DNA from: Suilimivivens sp964402925
Lineage (GTDB): Bacteria; Bacillota; Clostridia; Lachnospirales; Lachnospiraceae
NCBI GenBank assembly: GCA_964402925.1
Contig: CAYOED010000005.1
Span: 15,856 to 79,855 of the forward strand
Direction of reading: 5' to 3'
DNA length: 64,000 nucleotides
The position numbers and the translations under genes were made by a program. Of the stretch, positions 45,717 to 55,893 are shown piece after piece (within the stretch, counting starts at the first letter, position 1; the number at the start of each line of letters is the position of its first letter). The notes beneath the pieces were generated by a model. That model had not been told where the DNA came from, did not search any database, and was given only the letters and a program-made list of their open reading frames with translations.

Positions 45717-47195
45717 CTATCTTACTCTTCCATACAACTTGCACATCTTAAATATCTTCTCTGCAAGTTCATCATTTAATTGTCCTTTTACCATTCTCCA
45801 CTTCCAGTTCGTACCCAAAGTGGATGGAACATTGATTCTGGCTTCCGCTCCAAGTCCCAGATAATCCTGCATAGGAATAATGGCTGTATCCGATACGCTG
45901 GCAATAGCAGCGCGGATGAAATTCCACTCTACTTCTTTACTTCCCTTGATATTCAGATACTTTCTTGCAAAGCTGCGATCCTTACGGTTAGTGGACTGAT
46001 ACCATCCAACCGTTGTGTCATTGTCATGAGTACCCGTATAGACAACCGAATTCGCAATATAATTGTGGGGAAGATAATCACTTTCCTCCCTGGAATCAAA
46101 TGCAAACTGCAGAATTTTCATTCCCGGATAACCGGTCTTCTTCACCAGTTTAATAACTGACGGAGTAAGGAATCCCAAGTCTTCCGCAATAACGAACTTA
46201 TTGCCCAGTTTTTCTTTCATAACTTTAAACAAGTCATAGCCCGGTCCTTTTTCCCATTTACCGAACTCAGCAGTCTCATCTCCAAACGGAATGTTGTAAT
46301 ACTCATCAAAACCTCTGAAATGATCGATACGAATTACATCATAAAGCTTGTAGCAGTATGCAATCCTCTGCATCCACCATGCGTATCCGGTTTCTTTGTG
46401 GTAATCCCAGCGGTAAAGCGGATTTCCCCAAAGCTGCCCCGTTGCAGAAAAAGCATCGGGCGGACACCCTGCCACACCGGTAGGCATACAATTTTCATCA
46501 AACTGGAACAATTCCGGATTTGCCCATGCATCGGCACTGTCAAAAGCAACATAAATAGGAATATCTCCAATGATCATGACTCCCTTGTCATTGGCATATT
46601 TCTTGAGCTTTGTCCATTGTGTTGCAAACAAATACTGCTGATATTCATAAAATAGAATTTCTTCTTTCAGTTCTTCCTTGTATCTGGCGATGGCACTGGC
46701 CTTCCTTAAGCGAATATCATCTTCCCATTCCGCCCAGCTTTTTCCCTGATAAGAATCCTTGACTGCCATATAGAGCGCATAATCAAGAAGCCAGAACTCA
46801 TTTTCCTTTACAAAAGCCTGAAATTCCTGATTATCCCTAATACTGCTGTTCTTAAATGCTTCTTTCAGCATCTTGGAACGTGAGAGATAAATTTTTTCGT
46901 AATCAACGTACCCCTCGCTTCCTCCCCAGTCACAACTCTCGCACTGCTTACTGGTAAGCAGACCATCCTCAATCAACTCTTCCAAGTCTATGTAATAAGG
47001 GTTTCCTGCGAAAGTAGAAAAGGATTGATAAGGGGAATCACCATAGCCGGTAGGTCCTAATGGCAATATCTGCCAGTAACGCTGCCCTGCTGCTTTCAGG
47101 AAATCCACAAATTCATATGCTTCTTTTGAAAAGGTTCCGATTCCATATGCTGACGGAATACTGGATATCGGTAATAAAATGCCGCTTGCTCTCAT
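45717..47195 (-). CDS. malQ: 4-alpha-glucanotransferase (amylomaltase)
   Basis: About 492 aa from MRASGILLP (47195), which has GTGGGGG upstream. GH77 family motifs: GIGTFSKEAYEFVDFL, PLGPTGYGDSPYQS, the catalytic Asp in RIDHFRGFDEY and the Glu in VIAEDLGF, with GTHDNDTTVG. It disproportionates maltodextrins. Confidence 0.96.
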   Translation of the reverse strand: MRASGILLPISSIPSAYGIGTFSKEAYEFVDFLKAAGQRYWQILPLGPTGYGDSPYQSFSTFAGNPYYIDLEELIEDGLLTSKQCESCDWGGSEGYVDYEKIYLSRSKMLKEAFKNSSIRDNQEFQAFVKENEFWLLDYALYMAVKDSYQGKSWAEWEDDIRLRKASAIARYKEELKEEILFYEYQQYLFATQWTKLKKYANDKGVMIIGDIPIYVAFDSADAWANPELFQFDENCMPTGVAGCPPDAFSATGQLWGNPLYRWDYHKETGYAWWMQRIAYCYKLYDVIRIDHFRGFDEYYNIPFGDETAEFGKWEKGPGYDLFKVMKEKLGNKFVIAEDLGFLTPSVIKLVKKTGYPGMKILQFAFDSREESDYLPHNYIANSVVYTGTHDNDTTVGWYQSTNRKDRSFARKYLNIKGSKEVEWNFIRAAIASVSDTAIIPMQDYLGLGAEARINVPSTLGTNWKWRMVKGQLNDELAEKIFKMCKLYGRVR

Positions 47196-47251
47196 ACTTT
47201 TTCCCCCACTTTTTTTATTCCCGGTAACGCTTCCGGACACTATACAAACTT

Positions 47252-47294
47252 ATAAAAAGAATACCACTTGCCATGGTAATTTACAAGTGGTATT
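47252..47294 (-). terminator. Terminator after thiT
   Basis: AATACCACTTG pairs with CAAGTGGTATT over 11 bp with a 13-nt loop, followed on the minus strand by CTTTTTATAA. Confidence 0.8.
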
Positions 47295-47337
47295 TCCAAT
47301 TTCAAAAGAATATTGTTACAGAATATTCATGTAAATC

Positions 47338-48021
47338 CTATAAATCCTGCTGCGCCATATTTTTTATCTTAAGAAGCCCCGCGGAAACCGGCGGAAGCAA
47401 CAGGATCACTACCGTGACGAATGCTTCAAGTCCCAGATATGCTCCATTGTATGTAAGGGAGTAAATCGGGGCAGACATATTATAATAAGCCGCATAACTT
47501 CCGAAAAAAATCATTCCGGACAAAAAGGCGAAGAAATACCTTCCCAGAACCCCCAGGAGATATCCCCAGATCAGCCCGCGCTTTTTATTCGCAAATACAC
47601 CGGAAAGCCCCAGCGCTCCAAAGGCAAAGATATAATCTGTAAGCATCTGCGGAATACTGATGATATACGGATCCACGATCAGCTGCAAAAATCCGTACGC
47701 AATCGCTGCCATAAGCCCGGTACGAGGCCCGAACATATATCCGATCAGACAGATAAACAGCATACTGCACAGGGTGACAGAACCGCCCATAGGCATATCG
47801 ATCAGCTTGATCATACTGGTCACCATGCCGAGAGCCATTGCCATGGCTGAAAATACCAGCTGCTTCGTACTAATCTTTTTCCCCTTGCTTCCGCTGATGA
47901 CACACCCCAGCAGAAGCACCGCGAACATCACAGCAATCAAGACTCCATAGCCCGCTCCGGTCAACGCATACGACGAAATATTACCTTCTTCGTCCAAAAT
48001 CTGTGTTGCAAAATAAGACAT
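47338..48021 (-). CDS. thiT: Thiamine-specific ECF transporter S component ThiT
   Basis: 227 aa membrane protein with about six helices. The PMGGSVTLCSMLFI segment and the preceding helix fit ThiT. It binds thiamine for an ECF module. The upstream TPP riboswitch supports the assignment. Confidence 0.93.
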   Translation of the reverse strand: MSYFATQILDEEGNISSYALTGAGYGVLIAVMFAVLLLGCVISGSKGKKISTKQLVFSAMAMALGMVTSMIKLIDMPMGGSVTLCSMLFICLIGYMFGPRTGLMAAIAYGFLQLIVDPYIISIPQMLTDYIFAFGALGLSGVFANKKRGLIWGYLLGVLGRYFFAFLSGMIFFGSYAAYYNMSAPIYSLTYNGAYLGLEAFVTVVILLLPPVSAGLLKIKNMAQQDL

Positions 48022-48228
48022 AAAAAAACCTCCTTTTTATCACAGGAGGAGTATACAAATTCTCATAAATGCATCATGATATCTAGAAAATGTGTAACGC
48101 TCAAAAAGAAAATATCATGGCAATTATGAAAATCAGCTTCCCTACGCCGGTATTATCCGGTTCAGGTAATGAGGGTCAGCATACACCTCCTTGAGGTATA
48201 TGCAATCTCAGCTCATGCTCCCCTAGCG
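48022..48228 (-). promoter_or_regulatory. TPP riboswitch with Shine-Dalgarno-sequestering expression platform
   Basis: The minus strand has the THI-box core (aptamer about 48136-48228): GGGGAGC, CTGAGATTGCA, GACCCT, TGAACCGGATAATACCGGCG and TAGGGA. Downstream (48028-48051), CCTCC pairs with GGAGG, and the GGAGG is the thiT Shine-Dalgarno followed by a T-run and the ATG. TPP binding should favour this hairpin and lower thiT translation. Confidence 0.93.
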
Positions 48229-48277
48229 ATTAATTTATTCAATTTCAAAATAACAATATACTCCTTCACTCCATTTG

Positions 48278-51200
48278 TCAAGAGGCGCTATCCGTTATAA
48301 GGATTTCCTTCCCAAGTGCAAATGAATAAATGATTTTCTGCGTCACATTTTTGCCGGTAAGACGCGAGAGCGCTTCCTCGTAATAGTCAAGCTGTGTCTG
48401 ATATCTTAAGACAAGTTCCTCCGCCCTTTTGATAACATCCGTTTTGTAATCTGCCACCACAATTCCGCCGTCTTCCTCAAAAAACACATCAATGATTCCC
48501 TGTATCAGCACCTGCTCGCTGTCTGGGAACTCTTCTCCCAGCCTGCTTGCCGGAAGTCCCATTACAAAGGGCTGCTCTCTTTTCAATTTTCCTTCTGAAT
48601 CTGCCCTTGCCATACGTTCTGCCAAAGTACTTTCAAAAAAAAGCACCAATTTAGAAGTTGCGATGCTCTTGCGCCATCTGGCATCAAGTACCTCTTCCCG
48701 TTCAAATTCATCCAGCTGACGGTTAATTTCCGCTTCCCTTTCCGTCCTGTCTTCAAACCTCATAACCGCCTTAAAATCGAGCAATTCCATAGCTTTATGA
48801 TATGCACTTCCCCTGTCTGTTCCGGAAACCTCTTCTTTACTGCTGATAAAGGACGGTATGTAAGGAACCACCTCCTGTTCCTCAAACAGCTGTCTTGTAA
48901 ATGCCTGTTCCATACTCCTCCCATTATTTGAACCTGCTTCCAATCCGTCCATTGACTGATTTGGTAAATCATGAACCGCCTTTTTCTTTAATTCTGACAC
49001 TGTCGTTTTTACAAAAAGATTTGACAAATACTGGTAGGGATAATTCCTTAAAAGTCTCTCTGACAACTGAATCATTTTGTCTGAATGTTCCTTTTTAACC
49101 GACTCTATTTTTAGGAACAGTTGTCTCTTTCGGTCACTTTGCCGGATAATTTCTTCCACATCCTTTAAAAACAAATCTTCCGGACCAATCAACTGTGCCT
49201 CCTCAAGGCAGGGAACCACAAAGTCAAGATAACACCCTGCACCGGCAAGAACAGAAAAAGGGATTTTCCTATCTTCGCTTCCCTTCGCGCGGAATTCTTT
49301 TTCCTTTTCCATTCCTTCCCGGAATTTATCTATGTCAGGTACGGCAGCTGTCAATATCAACTTTTCCTTTGCTCTGGTCATGGCAACATAGAGAACCCGC
49401 ATTTCCTCGCCCAGGGCATCCATCTTCATTTTAAGCGCAACCACATTTTTCTTTAACGTGTGGCTTTGAAGCCGCAGATCACTATCAATGTAATCCACGC
49501 CAATCCCCATATCCACGTCCGCAATCAGCCTTCCGCTGATATCCTGCATATTGAACTTTTTAGAAAGACCTGCCACGAAACAAACCGGGAATTCCAGACC
49601 TTTACTCTTATGAATACTCATAATGCGCACTACATCTGCATTTTCATCCAGTACATCAGCTTCTCCGTAGTCTACCTCGTACTTTTCAAGCTGCTCCACA
49701 TAGCGCAAGAAGTGGAACAATCCATAATAACTAGTGTTCTCAAATGACGCCGCCCTGACCAGAAGCATTTCCACATTAGCTCTGCGCTGTTCCCCGCCGG
49801 GACGAGCCGTTACATAATCCAGATATCCCGTATCTTCAAGAATTTCCTGTATCAGTTTGTGAATTGGCGTATAAGACGTTTTTCTTCTATAATAAGTAAG
49901 ACATTCCAAAAAAGAATGTATTTTTTCTTTTAAACTGCCTTCATAAGAAGTCAGGCAATCATAAAGCGGAATATTTTTATCTGCCGACCGAATTAAACCG
50001 ATTTCTTCCTCTGTAAAACCTCCAAAAAAAGATTTCAATGTACCGTAAAGCGGAATATCCTGGAGAGGGTTGTCAATCACATTCAAATATTGCATCAGTA
50101 CTTTTATTTCTACAGCCTGAAAGTAACCTGTACGCATAGCCACATAAGCGGGAATCCCCTCTCTTTCCAATACACTCCTAAATTCATCCGCCCACCCTGC
50201 GGTTGTTCTCAGCAGAATAACCATATCACTGTATCTGACAGGTCGCAGCATCCCGGTCTCTTTGTCAGTTACCTGAAACTTCTGGTGCATTTCACGAATT
50301 CTTCCTGCAATCACAGATGCTTCCTGTGCCCTTGCCGAAAGGGACGATTCCTGATCTTTACCAATAATCAGATACTCTGTATCAAAGGATTGTGTATCCT
50401 CCTCTTCATAAGAAGCGCCCGGATAAAGAGCTGCCTCCTCATCATACTCCACTCCGCCAAGCGTTCTGCCCATAATCCGTTCAAACAAGCGGTTCACACT
50501 GTCAAGCACCTGCGGACGGCTTCGGAAGTTTTTATGAAGATCGATACGCTGACGCTCCCCATCTTCTTTAGAATAACATGCGTATTTTTCCATAAAAAGT
50601 TCGGGACGTGCCAAACGGAAGCGATAGATGCTCTGTTTTACATCTCCGACCATAAACCGATTGAACCTTCCCTCTTCCTCTCCCGAAATACTCTTTAGTA
50701 AAAGTTCCTGCACCAGATTACTGTCCTGATACTCGTCAATCAGTATTTCTTCAAAAAACTGTCGGTACTCTAACGCAGCCTGGGAGGGAAGCAGCCTTCC
50801 GTGCTCCTCCTTTTTCAGTAGAATATTCAGCGCAAAATGCTCCATATCATGAAAATCAATGATATTATCGCGGCGTTTTCTCTCATCCAGCTTTTCCTTG
50901 TAAGAAAGAACCAGCAAAAGAAGCTCTTCCACATTAGGCGCTGCCTTTTTCATCCTTTCCGCCACCTGCTTTGGGGACAGCAACAAAAAAGAGGTCTTCA
51001 CATTCTCCAACTGCTTTTTGATTTCCCCTCTCAGTTCTTTTACCTTTTCCCTGCACAACGGATTAACAGCAGGATCTTTTTTCGTTGAGAGCCTGCCGAA
51101 AGAAACAGTCTCGAAAGCTTCATGGTATGCCTGGAGGCTCGTAAGAGACGAAAGACGTGCAAGCATTTCCCTCTCTTCCTCCAGCATCTCTCCATACATA

Positions 51201-51934
51201 TAGGGTCCGTCCGGTCTCTCCGCAATGTGGATTGCTGTGTCCATGTGATTCACACATTCGCCGACAATTGTTTGAATATAAGTGACCAGATACCTGCACC
51301 ACTTCGTATTTTCCAATTCTGTAACATCTGATATTTTATAATCTTCCATGCATTCACTGATCCAATCCTCTGGCCAGGGATAGCTCATAGAAAACTCATA
51401 CAATTTTCCTATATATTCCTCCAAAAGCCTGTCATTGCTTCCCCCTGTAAAGTATTCCACACAATCCGTAAATGCCTGTTCTTTCTCTTGATATTTCTCC
51501 TCTAGAAGCGCCGTCATCACATCCTGCTTTAAAAGCCGCAGTTCCCCTTCATCAGCAACCCTAAAGCCCGGATCAAGACCAATATCATTGAAATTGTTCC
51601 TTATAATAAAGAGGCAAAAGCTGTCTATTGTGGTAATCTGCGCATTGTGAAGAAGGGACGCCTGCTTTTGCAGGTGAATGCTTTCCGGCTCTTCCTCCAG
51701 TTTCCTGTCAATTGCTAGGGATATCCTCTCCCGCATCTCCGCCGCCGCCGCATTGGTAAAGGTCACCACCAGAAGGCGATCCACATCCACCGGATGGTCT
51801 TTGTCTGTAATCATGCCAATAATACGTTCAACCAAAACAGCTGTTTTTCCTGATCCGGCTGCTGCTGAAACAAGAATATTTCTGTTCCTTAAATCGATTA
51901 CCTTTTGCTGTTCAGGCGTAAATGTCATTGCCAT
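48278..51934 (-). CDS. addA: AddA, helicase-nuclease subunit of AddAB
   Basis: 1218 aa. UvrD-like helicase: Walker A AAAGSGKTAVLVERI near residue 24-38, DEYQDSN (about 404), and helicase motifs VRIMSIHKSKGLEFP and LYVAMTRAKEKL. The C-terminal RecB-type nuclease has VADYKTDV. AddAB resects double-strand breaks. It overlaps addB by 10 bp. Confidence 0.96.
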   Translation of the reverse strand: MAMTFTPEQQKVIDLRNRNILVSAAAGSGKTAVLVERIIGMITDKDHPVDVDRLLVVTFTNAAAAEMRERISLAIDRKLEEEPESIHLQKQASLLHNAQITTIDSFCLFIIRNNFNDIGLDPGFRVADEGELRLLKQDVMTALLEEKYQEKEQAFTDCVEYFTGGSNDRLLEEYIGKLYEFSMSYPWPEDWISECMEDYKISDVTELENTKWCRYLVTYIQTIVGECVNHMDTAIHIAERPDGPYMYGEMLEEEREMLARLSSLTSLQAYHEAFETVSFGRLSTKKDPAVNPLCREKVKELRGEIKKQLENVKTSFLLLSPKQVAERMKKAAPNVEELLLLVLSYKEKLDERKRRDNIIDFHDMEHFALNILLKKEEHGRLLPSQAALEYRQFFEEILIDEYQDSNLVQELLLKSISGEEEGRFNRFMVGDVKQSIYRFRLARPELFMEKYACYSKEDGERQRIDLHKNFRSRPQVLDSVNRLFERIMGRTLGGVEYDEEAALYPGASYEEEDTQSFDTEYLIIGKDQESSLSARAQEASVIAGRIREMHQKFQVTDKETGMLRPVRYSDMVILLRTTAGWADEFRSVLEREGIPAYVAMRTGYFQAVEIKVLMQYLNVIDNPLQDIPLYGTLKSFFGGFTEEEIGLIRSADKNIPLYDCLTSYEGSLKEKIHSFLECLTYYRRKTSYTPIHKLIQEILEDTGYLDYVTARPGGEQRRANVEMLLVRAASFENTSYYGLFHFLRYVEQLEKYEVDYGEADVLDENADVVRIMSIHKSKGLEFPVCFVAGLSKKFNMQDISGRLIADVDMGIGVDYIDSDLRLQSHTLKKNVVALKMKMDALGEEMRVLYVAMTRAKEKLILTAAVPDIDKFREGMEKEKEFRAKGSEDRKIPFSVLAGAGCYLDFVVPCLEEAQLIGPEDLFLKDVEEIIRQSDRKRQLFLKIESVKKEHSDKMIQLSERLLRNYPYQYLSNLFVKTTVSELKKKAVHDLPNQSMDGLEAGSNNGRSMEQAFTRQLFEEQEVVPYIPSFISSKEEVSGTDRGSAYHKAMELLDFKAVMRFEDRTEREAEINRQLDEFEREEVLDARWRKSIATSKLVLFFESTLAERMARADSEGKLKREQPFVMGLPASRLGEEFPDSEQVLIQGIIDVFFEEDGGIVVADYKTDVIKRAEELVLRYQTQLDYYEEALSRLTGKNVTQKIIYSFALGKEILITDSAS

Positions 51935-54900
51935 ACCTTACCTTCTCCTTTTTCGTCGGTTTGCAGGAAATTATTTTCCTCACGAATTTCTTCCTGCATT
52001 TTTTTCAGCAGTTCTTCCTCCGGCGGTGAGGATAAAATACGGGTATGAAAGCCCGGAATCTTCTCTTCAAAATCACATATACCCTTATATGCACAGTATG
52101 TACATGACTCTCTCCCCCCCTGTTCACAGGGATTCACCGCGATATTACCATCCAGAATCTGCCTTCCGAATTGCCTTATTTTATGATTCACGAACTTGGA
52201 AACCGTTTCATAATCCTCTTTGGCTATGGTGCTGGATCGCAGGGAAAAACTGCCGTCCTTTTTCCGTTCTACCGGAACAACCGTGGACTTATCCGTAAAA
52301 TTTTTATCCAGAAGACTTATCACCTTTTCATCCTCATTGACTACTCCGGCAGTCCGCAATTCCTTTAAAATTTCTCTGTTTATTTCTTCCGGTGTAAGTT
52401 CCCCCTCCGCTTTTACCATGGGATCGCTTACATGATAATAAAGGAGAGCAGCCGGGACAATTTCCTTGTCGGGATGTTTCTTTTTTGTTATTTCTGAAGC
52501 AACATTCATATAAACCACAAGCTGTAGCTGCAGACCATAATACAAAGCCGCTAAATCAAATTTTCTGTTTCCCGATTTGTAGTCGATTACTTTTACATAG
52601 ACGTGATCCTCATCCTCGCAGGTATCAATTCTGTCAATCCTGCCCCTTAGCTTCATCCTCTCTGCATCAGACAGAGAGATATTCACCGCCTCAAGGGATT
52701 CCACCTTCGAAAAAGACATTTCAAAAGAGTCCGGCACGAAATCCCCCTCTTTCAGCTGGGCTTTTAACGTCCGCACGGTCCTCTTCAAAATCCTGTACAT
52801 CCGCTCAATCATGTATTCATAACGTGCACTGCTATACAGAACCGTCTCTCCATAGGTCATGGTACATGCCTCTAATGCCTCTTTGAGGAGCCTGTCTCCC
52901 TCCTCTTCCGGAAAGTCAAACCAGGTCAGATTATTTTCTGCAAGTTTTCCTGCAAATATTTCCAAGACACCATGAAATATATTCCCCAAATCTGCCTGTT
53001 CAAAGCTGAATTCTTCTCGTTCTTTCAGCATCAGACCATATTGCAGGAAATGTGAATAAGCACAGGCGGCATATTTTTCCAGACGGCTCACACTGTTTTC
53101 CAGCATACTGCCATACAAAGCCTTCGCCACTGCCTTTGCAAGAGGTTTATGCACATACTCGGCAAATGCAGCCTCTTCCAGTTTTCTCAAATAATCCTTG
53201 TAAAAGCCATCCTCTTCGTATAAACAATACAAAGTGCTTAACTCTTCCTCGTCTAACTGTCCTTCTCTTCCTGCTGCATAATCACGAAGCCCCTCAGAAA
53301 GATACATCAGTCCATCTTTCTTCCCTATCATCCGCTCAAACGGCTCATAATTAACACCCGCTTTTTCTGTTTTCATCTGTGGAAAAAGCTTTTTTATCAG
53401 CTCCACCAGATAGGAAGGGCGGATGCTTTTTCCCTGACTATTCATCCGACAAAAGGACAGATACAGTCTGCCGGAGGGCTTCGTCATATTGGCATAGAGA
53501 TAGAGCCTCTGGATATACATCTGCTGTCTTGGGGTGGGTGCCAGTTCAAACCCGGACTGTTGTAAAAACTCTCTGTCAATATCAGAAATAATCCCCCCTT
53601 TGGAACCGCTTTTGGGGATATTTCCGTCATTAACCCCCAAAAAGAATAGTATCTTCACCTGTTTCAGCCGGCTTCTTTCCATGTCCCCCACTACCACTCT
53701 GTCCACACTTCCCGGAATGGTACCTACCTCAATCTCTCCAAAGCCTGCATCAAGAATATCCGCAAATTCCTTAAGACTCATAGCCTCCTCTTCGAGAAGC
53801 CCTATGATTTGTTCTAAAAGTTCCATTACCAACCGGTAAATCTGGGCATATTCCCTTGCCCGCTCCGGTTCCTTGTTTTCCCTAAAGTATTGCTCATATC
53901 CCGCCAGTTTCTCCTGAATCCGCCCTGCTACGATAAAATTATAGAGCATTCTTACCATTTCGCCTGCATTCTCCTTTTTTTCGAGAAGGGGAGAAATCTG
54001 ATCCATGAACCGCTCCCTGATCTGATTCAATTCTTCCAGCAAAAGAAGCTGCTCCTGCTCCTTTGCAGATGCCTTTGCATCCATTTTCCGCACAAAAGCC
54101 TGACTCCATTTTTTCTTTCCCTTGATTCCACGGGCAAGCACATAATTTTCCAGCCGGTCGATCTCCTCCGGCGTAAAATCTGTAAGTCCGCACCGCAGAT
54201 AGTGGAAAATCGTCTCATAAGAAAAGTCAAAGAGAACGATCTTAAGCGCACTTCTGATATATTCAATGAAAGGATTGAGCATAAGACCTCTGGTCCGGTC
54301 CAGAAAGACTGGAATATCATAGGCAAGCGCCTCCCTTTCAAAGTAATCCGCGTAAGTTTCCAAATCTCCCGTGACCACAGCAATATCTCTGTAGCTGTAC
54401 CCTTCCTCCAACACCAACTTTTTAATGCATATACTGACCTTCCGCACTTCATCCGCCGGATGCAGCGCCTCCATCAGGTGAATGCTCTCACATTCTGTAC
54501 CCTCATAGGGTCTTACCGGATACCGGAAAAGATTCTGCTCTAAATGTGCCAGTTCTTTGTTGTCCTTAAATCTTGCCAAAGGTCCGTTTTTAATATAAAT
54601 ATCATCCGTTCTTTTAACATGTACTTTCTCCGCCAGACGACATAAATCACAAACTGTCTTCTTACTTAAGTAAAACAATTCCTGTTCTCCGCCTATTTTG
54701 AGAGGATTTTCACGAATATCAATCGTTATCGAAATAATAACCCGTTCCGTCAGCGTCAAAAGTTCCTGAATCAGCCGGTATTGAATAGGTGTAAACCCTG
54801 TAAATCCATCAAATATGATCACGCTTCCCGAAATAAGCTTTGATTTTCCTACCGCTCTCGTCAAAAGCTCCAGTGTTTCTTCTGTGGTGATAAAACGATC

Positions 54901-55413
54901 TTGTATATAATCCGTGAACCCCCGGTAAATGATTTCCAAATCTTTCAGTTTGCTATAAAGTGCCCCTCTTCCCTTGGCAAATTCAGCCAGTTCTCCTACC
55001 TGCGCGCTGCTGATACCATACTGCATGAATTCGGAGATAGCTGATTTCACCTCGTGAATATAACCTATCTTATTTAAGTTCTTCCCGATAACAGGCATTT
55101 CCTCTTTTAAAGACGCGGCGCTCTTTCGAAGCACGAGACTCTTTCCGGTATCATCCAGTACCGGTTTGCTCCCATATCCGGTTTCCTCAAAAATGCGATG
55201 TGCCAAACGTCCAAAGCTGAGCACGTCTACATTCATAATACCGCCGCAGCTGCTTGCCCCCACCAGATCCACCTGCGTCTGCATGGTAAACTGATCCGGT
55301 ACCAGAAATAAAAAATCACGGGACGGTTCCCGTCCCGCCCATGCTATAATGTCTTCATGAAGCTGCCGGCTTTTCCCGGCGCCTGATCCCCCAAAATAAA
55401 ACTGTAATCCCAT
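51925..55413 (-). CDS. addB: AddB, nuclease/FeS subunit of AddAB
   Basis: 1162 aa. Walker A-like GGSGAGKS at the N-terminus, a degenerate helicase body, and a C-terminal nuclease with VKVIDYKSGNRKFD. The iron-sulfur cysteines are one near AACAYSHFL and a C-terminal set in NPCEQGGRESCTYCAYKGIC. It partners AddA. Confidence 0.95.
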   Translation of the reverse strand: MGLQFYFGGSGAGKSRQLHEDIIAWAGREPSRDFLFLVPDQFTMQTQVDLVGASSCGGIMNVDVLSFGRLAHRIFEETGYGSKPVLDDTGKSLVLRKSAASLKEEMPVIGKNLNKIGYIHEVKSAISEFMQYGISSAQVGELAEFAKGRGALYSKLKDLEIIYRGFTDYIQDRFITTEETLELLTRAVGKSKLISGSVIIFDGFTGFTPIQYRLIQELLTLTERVIISITIDIRENPLKIGGEQELFYLSKKTVCDLCRLAEKVHVKRTDDIYIKNGPLARFKDNKELAHLEQNLFRYPVRPYEGTECESIHLMEALHPADEVRKVSICIKKLVLEEGYSYRDIAVVTGDLETYADYFEREALAYDIPVFLDRTRGLMLNPFIEYIRSALKIVLFDFSYETIFHYLRCGLTDFTPEEIDRLENYVLARGIKGKKKWSQAFVRKMDAKASAKEQEQLLLLEELNQIRERFMDQISPLLEKKENAGEMVRMLYNFIVAGRIQEKLAGYEQYFRENKEPERAREYAQIYRLVMELLEQIIGLLEEEAMSLKEFADILDAGFGEIEVGTIPGSVDRVVVGDMERSRLKQVKILFFLGVNDGNIPKSGSKGGIISDIDREFLQQSGFELAPTPRQQMYIQRLYLYANMTKPSGRLYLSFCRMNSQGKSIRPSYLVELIKKLFPQMKTEKAGVNYEPFERMIGKKDGLMYLSEGLRDYAAGREGQLDEEELSTLYCLYEEDGFYKDYLRKLEEAAFAEYVHKPLAKAVAKALYGSMLENSVSRLEKYAACAYSHFLQYGLMLKEREEFSFEQADLGNIFHGVLEIFAGKLAENNLTWFDFPEEEGDRLLKEALEACTMTYGETVLYSSARYEYMIERMYRILKRTVRTLKAQLKEGDFVPDSFEMSFSKVESLEAVNISLSDAERMKLRGRIDRIDTCEDEDHVYVKVIDYKSGNRKFDLAALYYGLQLQLVVYMNVASEITKKKHPDKEIVPAALLYYHVSDPMVKAEGELTPEEINREILKELRTAGVVNEDEKVISLLDKNFTDKSTVVPVERKKDGSFSLRSSTIAKEDYETVSKFVNHKIRQFGRQILDGNIAVNPCEQGGRESCTYCAYKGICDFEEKIPGFHTRILSSPPEEELLKKMQEEIREENNFLQTDEKGEGKVWQ

Positions 55414-55469
55414 ATGTAACCTTTCTATGCCTGCTTCCTGTCTATTATGTACGGTGTTAAAACTTGATT

Positions 55470-55838
55470 TTATTTAATTGCCCTTCCAATATTTTTGGCC
55501 AACCTCCAGTTAGGCACATCACCATCATCAGCCCAATATTCGTCAACAGATACAATTTTATCGCCAACAACTTTGATGAAAGATGTCACATGAAATGATA
55601 ATGTTTTGTCTTTTGAATATACATGGGTTACTGTAATAAATACATCATTTGTTTTTTCAACCCTTTCAACCTCACCATTCCAGTCACCGGGATATTCGCA
55701 ATTAGCAACAATAAACTCATCTACATTAAAATGCTCATTTGTACAATGCCAGTTTATATAAGCATCCTTGTCAAAATATCCTCTGATAGCATTCGCATTT
55801 TGTCCCAAAATGTCTTTCCAAAAATCATATATATTCAT
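55470..55838 (-). CDS. NTF2/SnoaL-like protein
   Basis: About 122 aa from ATG 55838, with GAGGG upstream. It fits a small alpha+beta cone with DAYINWHCTNEHFNVDEF, VTHVYSKDKTLSFHVTS and VSVDEYWADD. It may be an enzyme or a ligand-binding protein; AT-rich, possibly acquired. Confidence 0.8.
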   Translation of the reverse strand: MNIYDFWKDILGQNANAIRGYFDKDAYINWHCTNEHFNVDEFIVANCEYPGDWNGEVERVEKTNDVFITVTHVYSKDKTLSFHVTSFIKVVGDKIVSVDEYWADDGDVPNWRLAKNIGRAIK

Positions 55839-55893
55839 ACTTCCCTCGTTAAATCCTGATTTAATTAATTCAAACATGACAATATACTATTTT

